Positions 43,937-54,382 of a DNA stretch of 54,382 nucleotides are shown here, piece by piece. Positions within the stretch are counted from its first letter, which is position 1. Each line of letters starts with the position of its first letter. The notes beneath the pieces are model-generated. The model was not told the DNA's origin. It did not search any database and saw only the letters and a program-made list of their open reading frames with translations. The DNA is from an uncultured Desulfuromonadales bacterium (GTDB lineage Bacteria; Desulfobacterota; Desulfuromonadia; Desulfuromonadales; Trichloromonadaceae): contig CALZIZ010000004.1 of NCBI GenBank assembly GCA_945787465.1, forward strand, positions 592-54,973, in the 5' to 3' direction. The translations under genes were made by a program, and so were the position numbers.

Positions 43937-45055
43937 ATGCATTTCACAATCGAAAAAGAGGTTCTTTTAAAAGGCCTGGCCCGCATCCAGGGAGTGGTGG
44001 AAAAAAGAAACACAATCCCCATCCTCTCAAACGTCCTTTTCGAGGCCACTGAGAAAGGGATCTTCCTGACCGCCACGGATCTCGAAGTCGGTATGCGCTC
44101 TTTTTATCCCGCCTCGGTATCAACCCCGGGAAGGGTCACCGTATCGGCAAAAAAGATTTATGAAATAACCAAAGAACTTCCCGAGTCGGAGATTTCCTTC
44201 ATTGCCAAGGAAAACTGCTGGATCGAAATTCGTTGCGGCAAGGCACTTTTCAATATTGTGGGGCTCTCTGCAGACGAGTTTCCCTACTTTCCCCAACCGG
44301 ATCAGGACAAACTTGTCTCCATCGATAGCCATCTTCTCAAGGAGATGATCGACAAAACGGCTTTTTCTATATCCACCGATGAAACCAAATACAATCTCAA
44401 CGGGATTTTTTTCCAGGCTTCTGAAAATGACACCATCAGCCATTTAACCCTGGTTGCCACCGACGGTCACCGTCTGGCCCTCATCAAGCGAATCCTGGGT
44501 ATTTCCAATATTGAAGAACTCATTAAGGGGGTCATTTTCCCCCGAAAAGGCATTTTCGAACTCAAGAAGATGACCGAGGACAGCGAAAGCCCCATTTATC
44601 TCGGCTTTCTCGATAACAACGCGGTCATAAAAAAGGACCAGACCGTGGTTATCATGCGCCTGGTTGACGGAGAATTTCCCGATTACAATCGGGTTATCCC
44701 CAAAGCCAACGAATATACTGCAACCATTGCCCGGGACGAATTTCTCCACGCCCTGCGCAGGATGTCGATTCTTTCGAGCGAAAAATCCCGCGGCATAAAA
44801 CTATCCCTGCATCAGGGCAACCTGGAGATATCCTCTTCAAACCCTGAACTGGGTGATGCCCGCGAGGACTTCGAGGTTGCTTACGACGGCCCCGAAATAG
44901 CCGTAGGTTTTAATGCACGCTATCTCATCGATATCCTTCAGGCCCTCGACACCGAAAAGGTATTATTGAAGGTCAAGGACAACCTCTCCCCAGGCCTTCT
45001 GGTTCCCGAACAGGATGAGGATTACCTGGCGGTGGTCATGCCCATGCGCCTCTAG
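43937..45055 (+). CDS. dnaN: DNA polymerase III beta clamp
   Basis: Sliding clamp of 372 residues. It opens MHFTIEKEVLLKGLARIQGVVEKRNTIPILSN, has DGHRLALIKR and KGIFELKKM, and ends in YLAVVMPMRL, the conserved C-terminus. ATG 43937 is preceded by AGGAGG. It lies between dnaA and recF as usual, and 28 bp separate it from recF. Confidence 0.98.
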   Translation: MHFTIEKEVLLKGLARIQGVVEKRNTIPILSNVLFEATEKGIFLTATDLEVGMRSFYPASVSTPGRVTVSAKKIYEITKELPESEISFIAKENCWIEIRCGKALFNIVGLSADEFPYFPQPDQDKLVSIDSHLLKEMIDKTAFSISTDETKYNLNGIFFQASENDTISHLTLVATDGHRLALIKRILGISNIEELIKGVIFPRKGIFELKKMTEDSESPIYLGFLDNNAVIKKDQTVVIMRLVDGEFPDYNRVIPKANEYTATIARDEFLHALRRMSILSSEKSRGIKLSLHQGNLEISSSNPELGDAREDFEVAYDGPEIAVGFNARYLIDILQALDTEKVLLKVKDNLSPGLLVPEQDEDYLAVVMPMRL

Positions 45056-45083
45056 GCGCTCTGGTTGCCTTTCGGGTCTATCG

Positions 45084-48576
<3,493 letters not shown>

Positions 48577-48583
48577 AAGCCAG

Positions 48584-48672
48584 GTAAAAGGAGAAAGGAA
48601 AAAGGAGAAAGGAGAAAAGCTCGAAACTTCAAAGAGCTTTCCTTTAACCTTGTACCTTTAACCTTGGTCCTG
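48584..48672 (+). repeat. Purine-rich direct repeats and hairpin between gyrB and gyrA
   Basis: Repeated AAAGGAGAAAGG units, then AAAGCTC (48616-48622) and GAGCTTT (48634-48640) as a stem, then CCTTTAACCTTG twice (complement of the first units). The whole could form a long stem-loop in the gyrB-gyrA transcript. Purpose unknown. Confidence 0.55.
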
Positions 48673-48695
48673 ATTTTCCGGAGGAAAATCAATCA

Positions 48696-51200
48696 ATGCT
48701 ATCCGAACAAAATAAGGTTTCGATCAACATCGAAGACGAAATGCGCAAGTCGTACATGGACTATGCGATGAGCGTCATCGTCGGCCGTGCGCTGCCCGAT
48801 GTACGCGACGGGCTCAAGCCGGTGCACCGGCGGGTGCTGTTCGCCATGCACGATCTGGGCAACGAATACAACAAGGCCTATAAAAAATCGGCCCGCGTGG
48901 TCGGCGACGTGATCGGTAAGTATCATCCCCATGGCGACACCGCGGTCTACGACACCATCGTGCGCATGGCGCAGGAATTCTCCATGCGCCACCCTCTGGT
49001 CGACGGGCAAGGCAACTTCGGTTCGGTGGACGGGGACTCGGCGGCGGCGATGCGTTACACCGAGGTGCGCATGGACCGACTGGCCAGCGAAATGCTCGCC
49101 GATATCGAAAAGGAAACCGTCGATTTCGGCCCCAACTACGACGACTCGCTGCAGGAACCGCTGGTGCTTCCGGCCAAGTTTCCCAACCTGCTGGTCAACG
49201 GTTCGGAGGGCATCGCCGTCGGCATGGCGACCAAGATTCCGCCCCACAACCTCGGTGAGGTGATCGACGGGTTGGTGACGATTATCGACGACCCGCGCCT
49301 GGAAATAGAAGAGCTGATGGCCATCATCCCCGGTCCCGATTTTCCCACCGCCGGCTTTATCTACGGCCTGGAGGGCATCCGCGAGGCCTACCGCACCGGG
49401 CGGGGGATCATCAAGATGCGCGCGCGGGCGCTGGTGGAAAAAGACAAGCGCACCAGCCGCGAAGCGATCGTGATCACCGAAATCCCCTTCCAGGTCAACA
49501 AGGCCAAGCTGATCGAAAAGATCGCCGACCTGGTCAAGGAGAAAAAGATCGAGGGCATCTCCGATCTGCGCGACGAATCCGATCGCGAGGGGATGCGCAT
49601 CGTCATCGAGCTCAAAAGGGATGTGATTCCGACCATCATCCTCAACCAGCTCTACAAAATGACCACCATGCAGTCTTCCTTCGGCATCATCATGCTGGCG
49701 ATTGTCGGCGGCCAGCCGCGGGTTTTGACTCTGCGCGAGATCCTCGACCAGTTCATCGACCACCGCAAAGAAGTGGTGACCAGGCGCTGCATCTTCGAGC
49801 TCAAAAAAGCCGAAGCCCGCGCCCACATTCTCGAAGGTCTCAAGATCGCCCTGGAGAACCTCGACGAGGTGATCCAGATCATCAAAACCTCGGCCAACTC
49901 CCCCGAGGCCAAGGAGCGGCTGATCGCCCGGTTCGCCTTTTCTGCCATCCAGGCCCAGGCTATTCTCGACATGCGCCTGCACCGCTTGACCGGCCTGGAG
50001 CGCGACAAGATCATCGAGGAATACAACCAAGTGCTGGCGCTGATCGCCCGGCTCAAGGAGATCCTCGCCAGCGAGGTGGAGATTCTCAATATCATCAAGG
50101 GCGAGCTGCTCGAGATCAAAGAGCGCTACGCCAATCCGCGGCGCACCGAGATCGTGCCGATGACCGGAGACCTCTCTCTTGAAGACCTGATTGTCGAAGA
50201 AGACATGGTGGTTACCGTCTCCCACAGCGGCTACATCAAGCGCAATGCCGTTTCGCTCTACCGGGCCCAGCGCCGCGGCGGCAAGGGCAAAACCGGGATG
50301 AGGCCGAAGGAGGAGGATTTTGTCGAACACCTGTTCATCGCCTCGACCCACTCCTACATCCTGGTCTTTACCGATGCCGGCAAGGTCTACTGGCTCAAGG
50401 TTCATGAAATCCCCCAGGGGGGCAGGGCTTCGCGGGGCAAGGCCATCGTCAACCTGCTGCAGATTGCCGGCGAGGAAAAGGTGACCTCGATCCTGCCCGT
50501 CAAGGATTTCGTCGACGACAAATTCATCATCACCGCCACCCGCAACGGCATCGTCAAAAAGACCGAACTGATGGCCTACTCCAATCCCAGGGTCGGCGGG
50601 ATCATTGCACTGACCATCGACGAAGGCGACAGCCTGGTCTCCACCCGCCTCACCGACGGCAGCATGGATATCTTGCTGGCCAGCCGCCACGGCAAGGCGA
50701 TCCGCTTCCCCGAGGCCAATGCCCGGTCCATGGGGCGCACCTCCCGCGGAGTCCGCGGGATGATGCTCGAAGGCGACGATCACCTGATCGGCATGGAGGT
50801 GGTCACCGACGCCACCGCGGCCACCCTGGTCACGGTGACCGAAAACGGCTATGGCAAACGCACCGATCTCGACGAATACCGCACCCAGAGTCGCGGCGGT
50901 AAGGGGATCATTACCATAAAGACCTCCGAGCGCAACGGCAAGGTGGTGGATATCAAACTGGTCGATGACGAGTCGGACCTGATGTTCATTACCGACCAGG
51001 GCAAGGTGTTGCGCACCAGTGTCGGCGCCCTTTCGGTGATCGGCCGCAATACCCAGGGGGTGCGGTTGATGGTGCTCGAGACCGCAGAACGGATTGTGGC
51101 CGTGGCCAAGCTCGCCGAAAAGGACGAGGAACATGACGGAGATCAAGAAGCTGAAGAAGAAGCTCCTGAAGGAGGAACTGAAGCGCCGGAAGGTTTCTAG
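48696..51200 (+). CDS. gyrA: DNA gyrase subunit A
   Basis: DNA-cutting subunit of gyrase, 834 residues. [56 protein letters not shown] (quinolone region), and catalytic tyrosine in MRYTEVRM. The C-terminal beta-pinwheel carries the GyrA-box RRGGKGKTG. The acidic tail [19 protein letters not shown] overlaps the start of the next gene by 68 bp. GGAGG precedes ATG 48696. Confidence 0.99.
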   Translation: MLSEQNKVSINIEDEMRKSYMDYAMSVIVGRALPDVRDGLKPVHRRVLFAMHDLGNEYNKAYKKSARVVGDVIGKYHPHGDTAVYDTIVRMAQEFSMRHPLVDGQGNFGSVDGDSAAAMRYTEVRMDRLASEMLADIEKETVDFGPNYDDSLQEPLVLPAKFPNLLVNGSEGIAVGMATKIPPHNLGEVIDGLVTIIDDPRLEIEELMAIIPGPDFPTAGFIYGLEGIREAYRTGRGIIKMRARALVEKDKRTSREAIVITEIPFQVNKAKLIEKIADLVKEKKIEGISDLRDESDREGMRIVIELKRDVIPTIILNQLYKMTTMQSSFGIIMLAIVGGQPRVLTLREILDQFIDHRKEVVTRRCIFELKKAEARAHILEGLKIALENLDEVIQIIKTSANSPEAKERLIARFAFSAIQAQAILDMRLHRLTGLERDKIIEEYNQVLALIARLKEILASEVEILNIIKGELLEIKERYANPRRTEIVPMTGDLSLEDLIVEEDMVVTVSHSGYIKRNAVSLYRAQRRGGKGKTGMRPKEEDFVEHLFIASTHSYILVFTDAGKVYWLKVHEIPQGGRASRGKAIVNLLQIAGEEKVTSILPVKDFVDDKFIITATRNGIVKKTELMAYSNPRVGGIIALTIDEGDSLVSTRLTDGSMDILLASRHGKAIRFPEANARSMGRTSRGVRGMMLEGDDHLIGMEVVTDATAATLVTVTENGYGKRTDLDEYRTQSRGGKGIITIKTSERNGKVVDIKLVDDESDLMFITDQGKVLRTSVGALSVIGRNTQGVRLMVLETAERIVAVAKLAEKDEEHDGDQEAEEEAPEGGTEAPEGF

Positions 51201-52020
51201 GCGCCGGAGCCCCTGGTTGATCGTTTTTCTGCTGCTGGCGGCGCTGCTTGGCGCCGCCAGCTGGTACTGGTACAGCCCTTCGGGGATTTACCCGGGACCG
51301 GAACCGGCCCTGGCGAAGGGCCAGGCTCTGGTCGAGGCGGGAAACTACGAACAGGCGGCTGAGATTTTTCAGCTGGTTTACGAAAAACATCCCGACTCCC
51401 CCATGGCATCAGCGGCCCTGTTACAGGCTGGAGAGATGTTCAACCTGTATCTGGCCAGATACCACGAGGCGTTGATCGCCTACCTGCTGGTGGAAAAGGA
51501 TTATCCCGAAACTGCCGAAGCCGCCCTGGCCCGCCGCCAGGTGGCCCGCATCTACAAGCAACGGCTGAGGGATTACGACCGGGCCATCATCGCTTACCAG
51601 AAGCTGCTCGCTGACGGGGTGACCGACGAGGACCTGGTTCAGTACGAGATTGCCGACGCTTACTTTCGGCTCAATAACTTCGAACAGGCCCGGATCGAAT
51701 TCGAAAGCCTGCTCAAGAGCTATCCCCAAAGCCCCCTGGTCCCGGAGGTCAGTTACCGCATCGCGGTGGCCCACTCGCTCGAAGGGAGCCTTGATCAGGC
51801 CGAACAGGCCTACCGTGGGCTGATCGCCGCCTGGCCGGATGGCCCTTATACGCTAGAGGGCAGGTTCGGCCTGGCTTCGGTGCTCGAGGAGCAGGAGCAA
51901 CTGGGCGAATCCCTGCAGATTCTCAAAAAACTCAAAGGTCTCTACCCAAACCCTGAGGTGTTGGACGAAAAAGTCCGCAGGGTCAGCGCGCGTATCGAAA
52001 AAAAGAAAAAGGGCCATTGA
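51133..52020 (+). CDS. TPR-repeat membrane protein
   Basis: Unrecognised as a named family; 295 residues. A basic N-terminus ([20 protein letters not shown]) is followed by one membrane helix (about 25-40, [20 protein letters not shown]) and a periplasmic-facing set of tetratricopeptide-like repeats (for example [62 protein letters not shown]). Such proteins (YbgF/BamD-like, or YfgM-like) act as scaffolds. ATG 51133 with GAGGA upstream. Its first 68 bases lie inside the gyrA tail. Confidence 0.85.
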   Translation: MTEIKKLKKKLLKEELKRRKVSRRRSPWLIVFLLLAALLGAASWYWYSPSGIYPGPEPALAKGQALVEAGNYEQAAEIFQLVYEKHPDSPMASAALLQAGEMFNLYLARYHEALIAYLLVEKDYPETAEAALARRQVARIYKQRLRDYDRAIIAYQKLLADGVTDEDLVQYEIADAYFRLNNFEQARIEFESLLKSYPQSPLVPEVSYRIAVAHSLEGSLDQAEQAYRGLIAAWPDGPYTLEGRFGLASVLEEQEQLGESLQILKKLKGLYPNPEVLDEKVRRVSARIEKKKKGH

Positions 52021-52073
52021 CCGCTCTCTGAACCGTATCGCTGCCGGCCACCGGCAGAGAAGAGGAACAGGAT

Positions 52074-52973
52074 ATGAATATCGGTGTTATCGGCGCCGGC
52101 AGCTGGGGAACGACCCTGGCCAACCTGCTCGCCAAAAAAGGCTACCAGGTCACCCTCTGGGCCTATGAGGCCGACCTGGTGAAGAACATGCAGCAGACCC
52201 GGCAGAACGACCTTTATCTGCCCGGCTTCGAGCTCTCGGAAAACCTCTCTTTTACCTCTGACCTGGCCGAGGCGGCCGGCGGGCGTCAGCTGCTGCTGCT
52301 GGTTCCCCCTTCGCAGGTGCTGCGGTCGGTGATGACCCAGGCACTGCCCCACATCGGCAAAGATTGCCTGATGGTTTCAGCCTCCAAGGGCATTGAAAAC
52401 AACACCCTGTTGCCGATGGCCGAGGTGCTCGGCGAAGTGTTCGAAGAACCGGTCGAACACCGTCTGGCCTTTCTCTCCGGACCTTCTTTCGCCCGCGAGG
52501 TCGCCGAGGAGATGCCGACTGCCGTGGCGGTGGCTTCGGCCAATAGCAAGGTTGCCGAGGAGGTTCAGGATATCTTCAGCACCGACTATTTCAGGGTCTA
52601 TCGCAATGACGATGTGGTCGGAGTCGAGCTTGGCGGAGCCTTGAAAAATGTCATCGCGGGAGCCCAGGCTTCAACCTTTTCGGGGCTGGCCGGCATGGGC
52701 GATCTGGTGCTGACCTGCACCGGCGACCTGTCGCGCAACCGGACCGTGGGGATGGAACTGGGGCGGGGCAAAAGCCTCGAGGAGATTCTCTCAGGCATGA
52801 ACATGGTGGCCGAGGGGGTAAAAACGACCTTGTCGACCTACCAGCTGGCAAGCAAACTCGGTATCGAGATGCCCCTCACCGAGCAGATGTACCTGATACT
52901 CTACGAAACCAAGGAGGCCCGGCAGGCCGTTAGCGACCTGATGCTGCGCGAGTTGAAACCCGAGGCCCACTGA
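52074..52973 (+). CDS. gpsA: Glycerol-3-phosphate dehydrogenase with internal deletion
   Basis: GpsA makes sn-glycerol 3-phosphate for phospholipids. The N-terminal NAD-binding fold GAGSWGTTLANLLAKKG is normal, as are SASKGIE, GPSFAREVAEEMPTAVAVAS and the GDLVLTCTGDLSRNRTVG segment. After GVELGGALKNVIA the protein jumps to GAQASTFSGLAGMGDL. Relatives have about 34 residues between, including the G-F-G-x-N-x-R-x-A-L-I-x-R-G helix. Length is 299 instead of about 333. The frame stays open, but the fold around the active site would be damaged. Genuine deletion or sequence error cannot be told apart here. Confidence 0.9.
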   Translation: MNIGVIGAGSWGTTLANLLAKKGYQVTLWAYEADLVKNMQQTRQNDLYLPGFELSENLSFTSDLAEAAGGRQLLLLVPPSQVLRSVMTQALPHIGKDCLMVSASKGIENNTLLPMAEVLGEVFEEPVEHRLAFLSGPSFAREVAEEMPTAVAVASANSKVAEEVQDIFSTDYFRVYRNDDVVGVELGGALKNVIAGAQASTFSGLAGMGDLVLTCTGDLSRNRTVGMELGRGKSLEEILSGMNMVAEGVKTTLSTYQLASKLGIEMPLTEQMYLILYETKEARQAVSDLMLRELKPEAH

Positions 52974-53051
52974 GGGTTCGTTCAAAAATAACTTCCCATG
53001 CCAATTCTGCGAACAAGTTTTTAAGCGAACCCTAAGACAAGGAGGATAACC

Positions 53052-53618
53052 ATGTTTAGAGCACTGATTCTGACCCTGCTGCTTTTGCTGCCGGCCGTTT
53101 CGTCCCTGGCACAGACCCGAGTGATCATGGAGACCAGCCAGGGTCAGGTGACCCTCGAACTTGAGGAGCAAAAGGCGCCGGAGACGGTTAAAAACTTTCT
53201 CAAATATGTCGACAGCAGCTATTATGACGGCACCATCTTCCACCGGGTTATCAAGGGGTTCATGATTCAGGGCGGCGGGTTCGATGCAGACCTCAAGCGC
53301 AAAGCAACCCGGCAGCCGATTAAAAACGAGGCGGGCAACGGCCTGAAGAACGACCGCGGCACCATCGCCATGGCCCGCACCAACGTGGTGGACAGCGCCA
53401 CCGGGCAGTTTTTCATCAACCTGGTGAACAATGATTTTCTCAACCACCGCGGTACCTCGCCCCGTGAGTACGGCTATGCGGTTTTTGGCAAGGTGGTTGA
53501 TGGCATGAAAATAGTTGATAGAATTGCAGAGTTGCAAACGAAAAGGGAAAATCCCGTGTTTCAGAATCTGCCTGTCGAAAACGTAGAAATCATCAGTATC
53601 CGCCGGGTCACCAAGTAA
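53052..53618 (+). CDS. ppiA: Periplasmic cyclophilin-type peptidyl-prolyl isomerase
   Basis: 188 residues with a signal peptide (about 1-20, cleavage near SLA-QT). Cyclophilin core: [15 protein letters not shown] (catalytic R), [28 protein letters not shown] and [17 protein letters not shown]. It catalyses proline isomerisation in exported proteins. AAGGAGGAT precedes ATG 53052. Symbol by similarity. Confidence 0.94.
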   Translation: MFRALILTLLLLLPAVSSLAQTRVIMETSQGQVTLELEEQKAPETVKNFLKYVDSSYYDGTIFHRVIKGFMIQGGGFDADLKRKATRQPIKNEAGNGLKNDRGTIAMARTNVVDSATGQFFINLVNNDFLNHRGTSPREYGYAVFGKVVDGMKIVDRIAELQTKRENPVFQNLPVENVEIISIRRVTK

Positions 53619-53649
53619 ACAAAGCCTGGTTCCATTGCAAGAGGGGCCC

Positions 53650-54378
53650 ATGACCACGATCCGCATCATGACCTACAATATCCAGAGATGCAGGGGCGGG
53701 GACGGCCGGATCGATCCCGAGCGCATCCTGCAGGTCATCGGCGAGGGCGCCGCGGATATCGTTGCCCTGCAGCAGGTCGATGCCTCTTGCCAAACTGGTC
53801 ATTTGAAGTTTCTCGCCGAACGCCTCGGCATGGGTTGTTATGCCAATCCCCGTGCTGGGGCTAATGCGTTTTTATCCTACTATCCGCTGCGCGGTGTGCA
53901 GGAATACGAACTGGGGCAGGGGGGGGTCTGTCAGCGGGCCGATGCCGATATCAACGGCAAGCGCATGCACCTGTTTAACCTGCGCCTCGATTGTTCGCCG
54001 GTACGTCGCCAAAGGCAGATCGCCGACCTGCTCGGGCCCTGCCTGCTCGGAAGTCCCTCGCTGGCCTGTCCGACCCTGGTGCTGGGGGATTTTGCCGACA
54101 TGCTCTGGGGGCCGGGTAATCTCAGCCTGAACATGAACCTGCGCAAGGCCAAGCGACCCTTCTGGCCCGGAACCTACCCCGCCAACTTTCCGCTTATCGG
54201 CCGGGACCGCGCCTATGTCAGGGGGGAGCTTAAAATCGTTGCATCGACCATCGAGCGCGGCGCCCTGGCCCGCCTCGCTTCCACCCATCTGCCGCTGGTT
54301 CTAACCCTTGAAATCAGTAATACTCGGCAGTTTCTTCACCTGAAAAAAATCAACCGCATGGAAATCGCCACCGGCTGA
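53650..54378 (+). CDS. Endonuclease/exonuclease/phosphatase-fold protein, probably inactive
   Basis: 242 residues with the EEP fold: RIMTYNIQRC, DIVALQQVD, LVLGDFADML and ASTHLPLVLTLE are recognisable. Several catalytic positions differ from the active family: the metal-binding glutamate of LQEV is Q42; the H of the N-x-H strand is replaced (FNLRLD); the N of GDFN is A149; and the D of SDH is T212 (H213 stays). The ID-x-I-F-V segment is RDRAYV. ATG 53650 has GAGGGG upstream. No signal peptide. It may be a binding pseudoenzyme; role unknown. Confidence 0.82.
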   Translation: MTTIRIMTYNIQRCRGGDGRIDPERILQVIGEGAADIVALQQVDASCQTGHLKFLAERLGMGCYANPRAGANAFLSYYPLRGVQEYELGQGGVCQRADADINGKRMHLFNLRLDCSPVRRQRQIADLLGPCLLGSPSLACPTLVLGDFADMLWGPGNLSLNMNLRKAKRPFWPGTYPANFPLIGRDRAYVRGELKIVASTIERGALARLASTHLPLVLTLEISNTRQFLHLKKINRMEIATG

Positions 54379-54382
54379 GGTT

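Noticed and set aside
48699-51146. 815-codon open frame antisense to gyrA
   Set aside because: It mirrors gyrA codon usage on the opposite strand, has no SD and no family motifs. Similar long antisense frames lie opposite atpD, mfd and gyrB and are side effects of GC-rich codons.

Overview
The window is a chromosomal origin region of a Gram-negative bacterium, most likely a Desulfuromonadales member (Desulfuromonas/Pelobacter/Geobacter relatives). The reasons are: an F1-type ATP synthase operon that starts with paired b'/b subunit genes and lacks the a and c genes; a bactofilin gene next to parBA; YidC and NadA that resemble the Geobacter group; and a GC-rich coding style. The taxonomic call is inference from gene content and remembered family sequences. 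No database search was possible.

Layout. 1-6.1 kb: a repeat-rich stretch with a broken ZIP metal-transporter gene, uvrA and pdxA. 6.1-10.1 kb: yaeQ, then a two-component system followed by exported methionine sulfoxide reductases (msrB, msrA). 10.2-15.8 kb (minus strand): a SurA-like chaperone, a parvulin lipoprotein and mfd. 16.2-20.2 kb: nadA, divergent from tatA/B-tatC and an ABC-2 exporter pair. 20.3-25.2 kb: a YfaZ-like outer-membrane protein, two GntR/FadR-type regulators, a K+ channel gene broken by a 23-bp tandem duplication, and dinB. 25.3-42.0 kb (all minus strand): atpCDGAHFF', bactofilin, parB-parA, rsmG-mnmG, a 1.15-kb gene-free island with a parS site, mnmE-jag-yidC-yidD-rnpA-rpmH. 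42.1-43.9 kb: origin signals on both sides of dnaA. 42.3-54.4 kb (all plus strand): dnaA-dnaN-recF-gyrB-gyrA, a TPR membrane protein, gpsA, a periplasmic cyclophilin and an EEP-fold protein that has lost active-site residues. Genes point away from dnaA on both sides, as expected at a replication origin.

Two themes stand out. First, at least six families of short, palindrome-ended intergenic repeats are present. Three genes (pdxA, yaeQ, dinB) take their stop codon from the tip of such a repeat. Second, four genes carry clear indels: ZIP transporter (internal deletion plus frameshift), K+ channel (23-bp duplication), yidC (deletion plus frameshift) and gpsA (in-frame loss of about 34 conserved residues). 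yidC and gpsA are usually essential, so sequence or assembly error must be separated from real mutation.

The most testable regulatory signal is a GntR-type operator. A 15-bp palindrome lies inside the promoter of the regulator gene at 21.1-21.8 kb, and its 11-bp core recurs just downstream of a good promoter in front of the ATP synthase operon. I found no CRISPR array, tRNA, rRNA, intact transposase gene or wholly new gene system.
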